DNA of 64,000 nucleotides from assembly GCF_003075095.1 (NCBI RefSeq), contig NZ_QCZF01000006.1, positions 1 through 64,000 of the forward strand, in the 5' to 3' direction. Both the position numbers and the translations under genes were made by a program. Of the stretch, positions 9,967 through 17,654 are shown one piece after another. The notes beneath the pieces are model-generated. The model saw only the letters and a program-made list of their open reading frames with translations. It searched no databases and had not been told where the DNA came from. Each line of letters starts with the position of its first letter. Within the stretch, counting starts at the first letter, position 1. The DNA is from Blastococcus litoris. Lineage in GTDB: Bacteria; Actinomycetota; Actinomycetes; Mycobacteriales; Geodermatophilaceae.

Positions 9967-11340
9967 TCATTCCGGGCGCGCCGGGAGCAGTGCCCGGACG
10001 TCGCGTGTGCGGGCGGCCCCTGCCCACACCCCGGCGCCGTACGCGAGGTCCTCCAGCCGCCGCGCGGCGGCGAAACGGACCGGTCCCACCCGGCCGCGGT
10101 GCGGCCACCAGCCGAGGACGGCGTCGGCGGTGGCGACGGCGAGCACGGCGCGACGGACGCGCCGGGAGACCAGGGCCCCGAGCAGGGCCACCGGCCAGTG
10201 GTGACGGGTGACCGACCGGGCCAGCGCGCGGCCGGAGGCGGCGGTCCCCCGGGCGACGAGGAGCGCCGCGAAGCCGACGGGTGGCCGCTCCCCCGACCGG
10301 CCCAGCTTCCGCGCCAGGCGGGCGGTCGTGAGCGCGAGCAGGCCCGCGGCTGCCCCGCGACGGCCGGCCAGCGCCAGCGCCCACGCGGCCGCCGTCTCCG
10401 GGGCGATCACCAGGGGCGCCACCGCCCTGCCGTGCCGGGCGGCCAGCAGCGCGGCGCCGGTGCCGTAGAAGGCGCGGCGGCGCAGCCACTCCCCCGTCGT
10501 CCCGGGATGGGCGTGGGCAACCTCGGCCGCCGGCTCGTAGCGCACCCGCCACCCGGCCGCGGCCAGCCGCCACACCAGGTCGACGTCCTCGGCCACCCGC
10601 ATCGCCTCGTCGAAACCCGCGCCGACGGCCGACCGGCGGGCGAGCAGCGCCGCGCTGGGCACGTAGGAGACCGCGGAGCCGGGGCGGACCGGGGCCGGGT
10701 GCGGCCCCATGTCCAGCGCGCTGACCGCCGCCTCGTAGGCGGCGAACCAGCCGGCCGACCCCAGCGCGGTGATCCGCGGGGCGACGACGGCCAGCCGCGG
10801 GTCGTCGAGGTGCGGCCGCAGCCGGTCGAGCCAGCCCGGGCGCGGGACGCAGTCGGAGTCGACGAACGCGACGAACGGCGTGGTCGCCGCCCGCAGCCCG
10901 GCGTTCCGCGCGGCCGCGGGGCCCCGCGGGCTCTCGTGGCGGAGCACCAGGGCCCCGGGAGCGCACACCGGGACCGCGGAGCCGTCGTCCACCACGACCA
11001 CGGGCAGGTCCGCCGTCCCCGGGTCGGCGCGCAACCCGGCGAGCAGCCGGTCCACGGCCCGGTCCTTCACCGGGACGACGACGGTGACGTCGGCGGCGGC
11101 CCGCGGTGGCAGCTCCGGGTGCGCCAGCCCGGCGTCGAGCAGCCGTGCCGCCAGCGTCGCCGACGTCGCGTCGCCGACGACCAGCCGGTCGCCGGCCAGC
11201 AGCCCGCGGGCCCGGGGCGAGAGCCGCAGGAGCCGCAGCGGCGACCCGCCGAGCAGGGCGCCGCCGGGGCGCCGGCGGGTCCGGGGGTCGAGGCGGACGG
11301 CGAACCCGCGCGGGAGCGGGTCCTCGGGGGCCGGGATCAC
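9967..11340 (-). CDS. mftF: Mycofactocin glycosyltransferase MftF
   Basis: 457 aa family 2 glycosyltransferase. In mycobacteria MftF adds beta-1,4-glucose units to (pre)mycofactocin. The N-terminal part (RGFAVRLDPRTRRR, LLRLSPRAR) is typical of MftF rather than other GT2 enzymes. The GT-A domain begins at VTVVVPVKDR, with FVDSDCVPRPGWLD giving the DxD-type metal site and VAEDVDLVWRL further on. The C-terminus has hydrophobic helices. The GTG start overlaps the stop of the isochorismatase gene (GTGA). The gene is 11-13 kb away from mftABC, with unrelated genes between. Confidence 0.87.
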   Translation of the reverse strand: MIPAPEDPLPRGFAVRLDPRTRRRPGGALLGGSPLRLLRLSPRARGLLAGDRLVVGDATSATLAARLLDAGLAHPELPPRAAADVTVVVPVKDRAVDRLLAGLRADPGTADLPVVVVDDGSAVPVCAPGALVLRHESPRGPAAARNAGLRAATTPFVAFVDSDCVPRPGWLDRLRPHLDDPRLAVVAPRITALGSAGWFAAYEAAVSALDMGPHPAPVRPGSAVSYVPSAALLARRSAVGAGFDEAMRVAEDVDLVWRLAAAGWRVRYEPAAEVAHAHPGTTGEWLRRRAFYGTGAALLAARHGRAVAPLVIAPETAAAWALALAGRRGAAAGLLALTTARLARKLGRSGERPPVGFAALLVARGTAASGRALARSVTRHHWPVALLGALVSRRVRRAVLAVATADAVLGWWPHRGRVGPVRFAAARRLEDLAYGAGVWAGAARTRDVRALLPARPE

Positions 11341-11885
11341 CGGCCGGCCAGCACCTCGTCGGTGGTCATGACCTCCACCAGCGGCGCGTACAGCCCCATG
11401 ATGCGGAGCGCCCGGTCGTGGTCGTCGTCGCAGGAGCCGGCGCACGCGTCGCCCACCACGCGCACCGGCACGCCGGCGTCGGCCGCCGGCAGGACGGTGG
11501 AGATGACGCAGCAGTCGGTGGCCACGCCGACCACCGTCAGCGGCCCCTCGCCGACGACCTCGGCGAGGTCCGGCCCCCACTTGCCGAACGTGGTGGCGTC
11601 GACGACGGGGTGCGACCCGATGTCCTCGACCAGCCCGTAGAGGTGGTGCTCCGGCGGCACCAGCGCGAACCCGAACTGCTGGTAGTACTCCTTCCACGCA
11701 CCGACCGGCTGGGCCGGCGCGACGAAGCGGGTCCAGACCACGCGGTCGCCGAAGGCCTCGACCAGCCGGCGGATCCGCGGCCGGATCTCCTCGAACCGGG
11801 GCGCGGTCCAGGGCGAGTCCGGGTCGCCGAAGACGTGCTGGAGGTCGACGACGACGAGCCAGCCCTCGAGCTGCGGTGCGCTCAC
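11337..11885 (-). CDS. Isochorismatase-family (cysteine) hydrolase
   Basis: 182 aa. The fold's catalytic Asp-Lys-Cys triad can be assigned: Asp in VVVDLQHVFGD, Lys in TTFGKWGPDL and Cys in GVATDCCVISTV. Members hydrolyse small amides, carbamoyl compounds or isochorismate in the cytosol. The gene is translationally coupled on both sides (GTGA with the NCS1 permease upstream and with mftF downstream). This suggests import of an N-heterocycle or amide followed by hydrolysis. Start GTG at 11885. The substrate is unknown. Confidence 0.85.
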   Translation of the reverse strand: MSAPQLEGWLVVVDLQHVFGDPDSPWTAPRFEEIRPRIRRLVEAFGDRVVWTRFVAPAQPVGAWKEYYQQFGFALVPPEHHLYGLVEDIGSHPVVDATTFGKWGPDLAEVVGEGPLTVVGVATDCCVISTVLPAADAGVPVRVVGDACAGSCDDDHDRALRIMGLYAPLVEVMTTDEVLAGR

Positions 11886-13360
11886 CCGGCGATCATCTCC
11901 TGCGCCCGGACGGCGTTCCGCCGGAGGGCGAGGGTGCCGAGCAGACCGATCAGGAAGGCGGCCAGGACGCCGAGGTTGGCGTAGGCCCAGTCGCCCTCGC
12001 GTCCACCCAGCCCGACGGCTCCCAGCAGGTAGCCCTGCCAGTCGAGCCAGCCGGCGTAGGTGTTGGTGACCAGGCCCCAGCCGACGACCGTGCCGAGCAG
12101 CAGGAGGGCGAGCGGGACGGGCTGCACGCTGCCGTAGCGGCCCCGCGGGTCGTAGAGCTCCGGCTCGGCGTAGTCGCGCCGGCGCAGCGCGAGGTCGGCC
12201 AGCACGATCCCGCACCACGCGGCGATCGGGACGCCGAGGGTGATGAGGAAGCCCTGGAACTGGAAGAAGAACTCGTCGGCGACGAAGACGACGAAGACCG
12301 TGCCCAGGACCATCAGCACGCCGTCGATGAGCGCCGCCACCGGGCGGGGCACCCGGACGCCGGCGGCGAGCAGGGACAGCCCCGACGAGTAGATGTCCAG
12401 CAGGGCCCCGCCGATGAGGCCGAGGACCACGACGAGGACGAACGGCACCAGGAACCAGGTCGGCAGGATCGTGCCGAGGGCGCCGATCGGGTCCGCGCCG
12501 ATGGCGGCCGAGAGCTCCGGGTCCGACCCGGCGAGCAGCAGGCCCACGAGCAGCAGCACCACCGGCGCCAGCGCCCCACCGAACGTCGTCCAGGCGACGA
12601 CGCCGCGGGTCGAGGCCCGGCGCGGCAGGTAGCGCGAGTAGTCGGCCGCCGCGTTCACCCACCCGAAGCCGTAGCCGGTCATCACGAAGACCAGCGCCCC
12701 GATGAAGACGGCGGTCGAGCCCGACGGCGCCGACGTGACGGCGGACCAGTCGATCTCCTTCGCGACCAGGGCGATGTAGACCACGGTCAGGACGCCGGTG
12801 ACGACGGTGATGACCGTCTGCATGCGCATGATCAGGTCGAAGCCCAGCACCCCGCCGGCGACGACGAGGGCCGCGACCACGAGCAGGGCGACGACCTGGG
12901 TCGCCGTGCCGCCGCTCCAGCCGAGCTGGGTGAACACCGTCGACGTCGCCAGGGTGGCCAGGGAGACGAGGACGGTCTCCCAGCCCACGGTCAGCACCCA
13001 GGACAGGATCGAGGGCACCTTGTTGCCGTCGACGCCGAACGCGGCGCGGCTCAGGACCAGCGTCGGGGCCGAGCCCCGCTTGCCGGCGATGGCGACCAGG
13101 CCGCAGAGCAGGAAGGACACGACGATGCCGACGACCCCGGCGACGACGGCCTGCCAGAACGAGATGCCGAAGCCGAGCAGGAACGAGCCGTAGGCCAGGC
13201 CGAGGACGCTGACGTTCGCCCCGAACCACGGCCAGAACAGCTGGCGGGGCGTGCCCTTGCGCTCGCTCTCGTCGATGACGTTGATGCCGTTGGTCTCGAC
13301 CGCCACGCGAGGGCCGGGCGCCTCGGGGACGCCCGCCACCGGCGTCGTCTGCTGGGTCAT
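11882..13360 (-). CDS. NCS1-family nucleobase permease (cytosine/purine type)
   Basis: 492 aa, about 12 membrane helices. Typical NCS1 features are RQLFWPWFGANVSVLGLAYGSFLLG in helix 1, GSAPTLVLSRAAFGVDGN in the loop, and GYGFGWVNAAADYSRYLPR in helix 6. NCS1 carriers import cytosine, purines, hydantoins, allantoin or thiamine-like compounds with H+ or Na+. ATG start with GGAGG upstream, first gene of a three-gene operon with the isochorismatase and mftF. Confidence 0.88.
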   Translation of the reverse strand: MTQQTTPVAGVPEAPGPRVAVETNGINVIDESERKGTPRQLFWPWFGANVSVLGLAYGSFLLGFGISFWQAVVAGVVGIVVSFLLCGLVAIAGKRGSAPTLVLSRAAFGVDGNKVPSILSWVLTVGWETVLVSLATLATSTVFTQLGWSGGTATQVVALLVVAALVVAGGVLGFDLIMRMQTVITVVTGVLTVVYIALVAKEIDWSAVTSAPSGSTAVFIGALVFVMTGYGFGWVNAAADYSRYLPRRASTRGVVAWTTFGGALAPVVLLLVGLLLAGSDPELSAAIGADPIGALGTILPTWFLVPFVLVVVLGLIGGALLDIYSSGLSLLAAGVRVPRPVAALIDGVLMVLGTVFVVFVADEFFFQFQGFLITLGVPIAAWCGIVLADLALRRRDYAEPELYDPRGRYGSVQPVPLALLLLGTVVGWGLVTNTYAGWLDWQGYLLGAVGLGGREGDWAYANLGVLAAFLIGLLGTLALRRNAVRAQEMIAG

Positions 13361-13471
13361 CGCTGGTCCACCCTCCGTCCGGGGGTCCGTCCGGCGTCCC
13401 GGGGGCCCGTTCCCGGTGCGGGACAGTAGCCGCGTCCCGCCGGGCCGCCCGGGAACGAGCCCGCGTCGTGA

Positions 13472-14176
13472 TCAGGCCGGGACCGGTACCGGCCTCGCGG
13501 CCGGCGCGGGGGCGGCACCCGCCGGCCGGAACCCCTTCGCCAGCAGGTACGCAGCCAGGCTCATCTCCCAGGCGAACACCGGCAGCGCGGCGACGGTGCC
13601 CGCGACGGAGACCTGCTCGTAGCGCCCGGCGAGGACGGCGACCGCGGAGACGAAGATGAGCGGGCCGGCGACCAGCCCCAGCAGCGGGATCCACCGGGCC
13701 ACCAGGCCGGAGCGGAGCACCATCCAGGCCAGCAGCGTCGTGTTCACCCCGAGGGCGATGTTCGGCCCGAAGAGGAACGTCCAGTCGTGGAAGGCCACGA
13801 GCCCGCGCGCGACCGCGACCAGGCCGTCGTCCGACCCGGCCGGCTCCTGCCGCAGGGTGAGGACGGCAAGCAGGGCGAGGATGCCGACGACGATGAGCGT
13901 GGCCTCCAGCAGCCGCCCGCAGACGTACCCCAGCGCGAACCCGTGGTGCCGCCGGCGCAGGACGGGGTAGAGCGTGATCGCCGTCCCGGCCACGGAGATC
14001 GCCACCAGGACCTCCAGGAACGCGCCGACGCGGATCCCCGCGCCCGACCCGGCGCCCAGCACCCACCCCTCGTCCCCGAGCAGCGGCTGGTACAGCGCCA
14101 GCGCCGCCATCGCGGGGAAGGCGGCCACCAGGAAGAACACCCCCGTGACCACCGCCGTCCTCCTCGACCCGTCCAT
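13472..14176 (-). CDS. DUF4386-type multipass membrane protein
   Basis: 234 aa with about six hydrophobic helices. The pattern MDGSRRTAVVTGVFFLVAAFPAMAALALYQPLL and LFGPNIALGVNTTLLAWMVLRSGLVARWIPLLGLVAGP fits the DUF4386 family, whose function is unknown. The start is ATG at 14176 with a strong GGAGGA. The promoter has near-consensus elements with a palindrome filling the spacer, plus a second palindrome before the start. It is divergent from a TetR gene, which is the probable repressor. Confidence 0.82.
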   Translation of the reverse strand: MDGSRRTAVVTGVFFLVAAFPAMAALALYQPLLGDEGWVLGAGSGAGIRVGAFLEVLVAISVAGTAITLYPVLRRRHHGFALGYVCGRLLEATLIVVGILALLAVLTLRQEPAGSDDGLVAVARGLVAFHDWTFLFGPNIALGVNTTLLAWMVLRSGLVARWIPLLGLVAGPLIFVSAVAVLAGRYEQVSVAGTVAALPVFAWEMSLAAYLLAKGFRPAGAAPAPAARPVPVPA

Positions 14177-14196
14177 TCGTCCTCCTGCTCTGGTGT

Positions 14197-14213
14197 GGTG
14201 TACGGCGTACACC
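14197..14213. promoter_or_regulatory. Downstream TetR operator copy
   Basis: GGTGTACGGCGTACACC, a palindrome matching the copy at 14231-14247, centred 34 bp away (about three helical turns). It lies between the predicted transcription start of the DUF4386 gene and its start codon. Confidence 0.75.
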
Positions 14214-14224
14214 GCTGAAGCGAG

Positions 14225-14253
14225 ACAGTAGGTGTACGCTGTACACCTGTCAA
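14225..14253 (-). promoter_or_regulatory. Promoter of the DUF4386 gene with TetR operator in the spacer
   Basis: Reading the minus strand: -35 TTGACA (14253-14248), a 17-nt spacer that is exactly the palindrome GGTGTACAGCGTACACC (14247-14231), and -10 TACTGT (14230-14225). A repressor bound there would block polymerase. The TetR gene starts on the other side. Confidence 0.8.
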
Positions 14254-14283
14254 GCACCGTCGTTGACCGAGCCGGAGGTGGAG

Positions 14284-15003
14284 GTGGCCGAGGAAGCCGC
14301 ACGGCGCGTGCCACTGAGCCGTGACCGCGTACTCCGCCGCGCCGTGGGCCTCGCCGACGAGGCCGGCATCGAGGCGGTGAGCATGCGCCGGCTCGCGCAG
14401 GAGCTCGGCGTCGTCCCGATGGCTCTCTACAAGCACGTCGCCGGCAAGGACGAGCTGCTCGACGGGATGGTCGACGTCGTCATCGGCGAGTTCGCGCCGC
14501 CGGATCCCGGACAGGACTGGCAGGCCGCCCTCCGGCAGCGGCTCCTGTCCGCGCGAGCCGTCGTCGTCCGCCACCGGTGGGCCCGCCAGGCCATCGAGTC
14601 GCGCCGCAAACGGAGCCTCGCCGTCCTCGGCTACATGGACGCCGTCGCCGGCACCTTCCTGGGCGGTGGCTTCTCCGCGGACCTCACCCACCACGTCATG
14701 CACGCGCTCGGCAACCGGATCTGGGGCTTCAGCCCGGAGCTGTTCGACGAGACGGGGGATCCCGGCGCGGCGCCACCTCCGCCCGAGGCGCGGGCGGCGA
14801 TGGCCCGCGAGCTCGGCGAGCGCTTCCCCAGCATTCTGGCGATCGCCACGGCGACGGCCGGGGACGACCTCTCCGGCGTGGGTGGGGGGTGCGACGAGCA
14901 GTTCGAGTACGAGTTCGCCCTCGACGTGCTCCTCGACGGCTTCGAGAGGCTGCGCCGGGACGGGTGGAGCTCGCGGGACCGGGACCAGCAGGGGGACCGA
15001 TGA
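14284..15003 (+). CDS. TetR-family repressor (TetR_C class)
   Basis: 239 aa from GTG at 14284, which has a well placed GGAGG. An in-frame TTG at 14263 would add seven residues. The N-terminal HTH reads DEAGIEAVSMRRLAQELGVVPMALYKHVAGKDELLDGMVD. The C-terminal ligand domain is of the TetR_C type (FALDVLLDGFERL near the end). It is divergent from the DUF4386 gene across two GTGTAC-N3-GTACAC palindromes, so it most likely represses that gene and itself. The inducer is unknown. Confidence 0.88.
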   Translation: MAEEAARRVPLSRDRVLRRAVGLADEAGIEAVSMRRLAQELGVVPMALYKHVAGKDELLDGMVDVVIGEFAPPDPGQDWQAALRQRLLSARAVVVRHRWARQAIESRRKRSLAVLGYMDAVAGTFLGGGFSADLTHHVMHALGNRIWGFSPELFDETGDPGAAPPPPEARAAMARELGERFPSILAIATATAGDDLSGVGGGCDEQFEYEFALDVLLDGFERLRRDGWSSRDRDQQGDR

Positions 15004-15025
15004 TCCGACGGGCCGCCCGGTGTGC

Positions 15026-15044
15026 TTAGGTCAGCCTTACCTGA
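15026..15044 (+). promoter_or_regulatory. IdeR/DtxR iron box
   Basis: TTAGGTCAGCCTTACCTGA agrees with the actinobacterial IdeR/DtxR consensus TTAGGTTAGGCTAACCTAA at 15 of 19 positions. It lies about 20 bp before the start of the siderophore-binding protein gene. It predicts iron-dependent repression of that gene. Confidence 0.85.
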
Positions 15045-15062
15045 CCTTCTGAAGGAGCACGC

Positions 15063-16073
15063 ATGTCTGCCCGTCCCGCCCTCCGCGGTGCCGCCCTGCT
15101 GGCCGCCGCCCTCGTCGTCACCAGCTGCGGCTCGGGCAGCGACTCCGGCTCGGACTCCGGCTCCGGTTCCGAGGCGGGCGGCGCGGCGTCCGGTTCGTCC
15201 GACGCCTTCCCGGTCACCGTCGGCACCGCCTTCGGCGACGTGACCGTGGAGGAGGAGCCGACGCGGGTCGTGGCCCTCGGCTGGTCCGACGCGGAGACGG
15301 CGCTGGCGCTGGGCGTCGAGCCCGTCGGCGCCAGCGACTGGCTGGCGGTGGGCGGGGACGGCCTCGGCGACTGGGTGGAGCAGGGGTACACCGAGGAGCC
15401 CGAGATGATCGAGACCCTCGAGCCGAGCTTCGAGCAGATCGCGGCGCTGGAGCCCGACCTGATCCTCGACACCCGCTCGTCGGGCACGCAGGAGCGCTAC
15501 GACCTGCTCAGCCAGATCGCCCCGACCATCGGGCAGCCCGAGGGCGTGGGCCCCTACCAGACCACCTGGCAGCAGCAGCTGGAGCTGGTCGGCCAGGCAC
15601 TGGGCAAGACCGACGAGGCCGCCGACCTGCAGGACCAGGTCGAGCAGGCGTTCGCCGACGCGGCCGAGGCGCACCCCGAGTTCGACGGCACCGAGGTCGC
15701 CGTGGGGGCCTACACGTCGGAAGGCTTCGGCGCCTACGTGAGCGGCGACGCCCGGGTCGCGTTCATGGAGCAGCTCGGCTTCCGGAACAAGCAGGCCATC
15801 GAGGACCAGGCGACCGAGAACTTCTTCATCCCGGTGAGCGAGGAGCAGCTGAACCTGCTCGACGCCGAGCTGACCGTCGTCTTCCCGATCTTCGTGGAGT
15901 CCTCGGAGTTCACCGGCAACCCGCTGTGGCAGGCCCTGCCCTCGGTGCAGGACGGGCGCGCCGTCGTCCTCGACGACACCACCACGCTCAACGCCTTCTC
16001 GAGCGCCTCGGCGCCGGGGCTGCTCTACGCCCTGGACACCGTGGTGCCAGAGTTCGCCGGCGCTCTCAGCTGA
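15063..16073 (+). CDS. Fe3+-siderophore ABC transporter binding lipoprotein (FecB/FepB type)
   Basis: 336 aa. Signal peptide with lipobox VTSC at about residue 21, then a Ser/Gly/Asp linker. The periplasmic-binding fold follows: EEPTRVVALGWSDAETALALGVEPVGA, and EQIAALEPDLILDTRSSGTQERYDLLSQIAPTI. It captures ferric siderophore at the outer face of the membrane. No permease or ATPase lies nearby, so it must work with a transporter encoded elsewhere. ATG start with GAAGGAG. The upstream IdeR box agrees with the assignment. Confidence 0.9.
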   Translation: MSARPALRGAALLAAALVVTSCGSGSDSGSDSGSGSEAGGAASGSSDAFPVTVGTAFGDVTVEEEPTRVVALGWSDAETALALGVEPVGASDWLAVGGDGLGDWVEQGYTEEPEMIETLEPSFEQIAALEPDLILDTRSSGTQERYDLLSQIAPTIGQPEGVGPYQTTWQQQLELVGQALGKTDEAADLQDQVEQAFADAAEAHPEFDGTEVAVGAYTSEGFGAYVSGDARVAFMEQLGFRNKQAIEDQATENFFIPVSEEQLNLLDAELTVVFPIFVESSEFTGNPLWQALPSVQDGRAVVLDDTTTLNAFSSASAPGLLYALDTVVPEFAGALS

Positions 16074-16093
16074 TCCGGTCTCAGCTGATCCGG
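16064..16093. repeat. Perfect 15-bp tandem duplication across two convergent stop codons
   Basis: TCTCAGCTGATCCGG occurs twice in a row (16064-16078 and 16079-16093). Each copy contains the palindrome TCAGCTGA. The first copy gives the stop of the binding protein gene, the second the stop of mftE on the other strand. Confidence 0.9.
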
Positions 16094-16773
16094 CCGTCGG
16101 CGGCCACCTGCCAGGCGGTCGCCGACGCCACCAGCGCCGCGACCAGCCGGTCGAGCAGCTCCAGGCCCTCCTCGGGCGACGCCCCGGCGGGGTCCCCGAG
16201 GACACCGGTCGGGCTGACCCTGCGGACACCCTCGGCCCGGAGGCGGGGCAGCAGGTCGCGGACCGGTGACGTCTCGCCGGCGACCGCGCGGTCCTCACGC
16301 ACCCCACCCGGTTCCACGTGCAACATCAGCGACGTCTCGGTGCGGCCCGCGTGGGCGTCGCCGCCGCGCACCCCGCAGGCGAACCAGGCGACGTCCCGGC
16401 CCTCGGCGCGCAGCTGCGGGACGGCGACCCGCAGGGCGTCGAGGTTGCCGCCGTGCCCGTTGACCACCAGCACCCGGCCGGCCCACCGGCACGCCGACCG
16501 GCCGTACTCGACGAGCAGGCCGGTCAGCGCCTCGGTGCCGAGGGAGATCGTGCCGGGGAAGCCCTCGTGCTCCCCGCTGGCGCCGTAGGCGAGGGCGGGC
16601 GCCAGCAGGGCGCCGTCCAGCGACGGGGCGGCCGCTCCCGCGACGGCGCAGGCCACCGCGGTGTCGGTGCCGAGCGGCAGGTGGTGGCCGTGCTGCTCCA
16701 CCGAGCCGAGGGGGACGACGACCAGCGGCCGCTCGGGGATCTCCGGCCAGACGGCACCGGCCAGCGAGGTCAC
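16081..16773 (-). CDS. mftE: Mycofactocin peptidase MftE (creatininase family)
   Basis: 230 aa creatininase-fold metal hydrolase. MftE removes the C-terminal Val-Tyr dipeptide from the MftC-modified MftA peptide. Metal-binding blocks are present: LGSVEQHGHHLPLGTDT near residue 20 and VNGHGGN near residue 105, plus RTETSLMLH. The length and sequence fit MftE better than creatininases acting on creatinine, and the rest of the pathway is in the window. The GTG start lies 6 nt after TAGGGT, so the mRNA may be leaderless. It stands alone between an iron-binding lipoprotein gene and a REC-Hpt gene. Confidence 0.82.
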   Translation of the reverse strand: MTSLAGAVWPEIPERPLVVVPLGSVEQHGHHLPLGTDTAVACAVAGAAAPSLDGALLAPALAYGASGEHEGFPGTISLGTEALTGLLVEYGRSACRWAGRVLVVNGHGGNLDALRVAVPQLRAEGRDVAWFACGVRGGDAHAGRTETSLMLHVEPGGVREDRAVAGETSPVRDLLPRLRAEGVRRVSPTGVLGDPAGASPEEGLELLDRLVAALVASATAWQVAADGRIS

Positions 16774-16785
16774 CGCAGCACCCTA
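16774..16785 (-). promoter_or_regulatory. Leaderless -10 element of mftE
   Basis: TAGGGT (16785-16780) followed by 6 nt and the GTG start at 16773. No Shine-Dalgarno is visible. This is the TANNNT layout typical of actinobacterial leaderless transcripts. Confidence 0.55.
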
Positions 16786-16804
16786 GGCGGCGCGGGGGGG
16801 GCGG

Positions 16805-17575
16805 TCAGGGAGCGGGCGAGTCCTCGTCCTCGACGAGCGCGTCCTCCTCCAGCTCCTCGGCGAGCCCGGTGAAGACCTCGAGGATCCGCGCCACCTGCTC
16901 GGCGAGCGCCCGCACCTGCTCCGCGACGTCCGCGACGTCGCCCTCCCGGCCGCGCTCCTCGAGCGCTCGGCAGGCCGCGGCGAGCGCGTCGGCACCGAGG
17001 GTCGCGGCGGCACCGGCGAGGCGGTGGGCGGCGGCCTCGAGACCCGCGGCGTCCGCGCGCCGGGCCGCCCCCTCGAGGGTGGTGAGGACGGCCGGTGCGG
17101 TCAGGATGAAGGTGCGCAGCAGCCGCGCCGTCAGCGCTCGTTCCGCCTCCTCCCCCACGCCCGCGACGTCGCCGAGCCGGCGGCGGACGACGTCCTCCAG
17201 CTCGATCCCGTCCACCCCCGTCGCGGCGTCGATCGCCCGGGCCAGGTCGGCGAGGGTGCACGGCTTGGCCAGGAAGGTGGCGCCGAGGGACCGGCCGGCG
17301 TCGACGTCACCGGGCAGGGCCCGGCCGCTCAGGAAGACCACCGGCAGGTCGGCGAACGACGAGTGGGCCCGCAGCGTGCCGGCCAGGCCCAGACCGCTGC
17401 CACCGGGCATGAACATGTCGGTCACGACGACGTCGGGGGTGAAGACGCCGTCGAGCACCGCCGTGGCCTCTTCGGCCGAGGACGCCGCGCGGACGCGGTA
17501 GCCCGCCCAGGTCAGCTGCCGCTCCAGCATCACGCGGGTGGCGTCCTCGTCCTCCACCACGAGCACCTTCGCCAT
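16805..17575 (-). CDS. Response-regulator receiver plus Hpt phosphotransfer protein
   Basis: 256 aa. Residues 1-120 are a REC domain with the acidic cluster VVEDED, the phosphoacceptor Asp in VVVTDMFMPG and the conserved Lys in FLAKPC. Residues about 130-235 are helical with AAHRLAGAAATLGADAL, an Hpt motif whose His would relay phosphate. There is no DNA-binding or enzymatic output, so it probably acts inside a phosphorelay with a histidine kinase encoded elsewhere. ATG start with GGGAGGA. Confidence 0.87.
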   Translation of the reverse strand: MAKVLVVEDEDATRVMLERQLTWAGYRVRAASSAEEATAVLDGVFTPDVVVTDMFMPGGSGLGLAGTLRAHSSFADLPVVFLSGRALPGDVDAGRSLGATFLAKPCTLADLARAIDAATGVDGIELEDVVRRRLGDVAGVGEEAERALTARLLRTFILTAPAVLTTLEGAARRADAAGLEAAAHRLAGAAATLGADALAAACRALEERGREGDVADVAEQVRALAEQVARILEVFTGLAEELEEDALVEDEDSPAP

Positions 17576-17654
17576 GCCGTCCTCCCGTTCCCGGGCGCCG
17601 CGCCCGTCGTCCCAGGTGTTATCGGCAGGCGCAGGAGGCGCACAGCGCCATCGG

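Noticed and set aside
16081..16773. Creatinine amidohydrolase as the function of the creatininase-family gene
   Set aside because: The length, sequence and presence of mftA, B, C, D and F make MftE the better call. No creatine or sarcosine genes are nearby.
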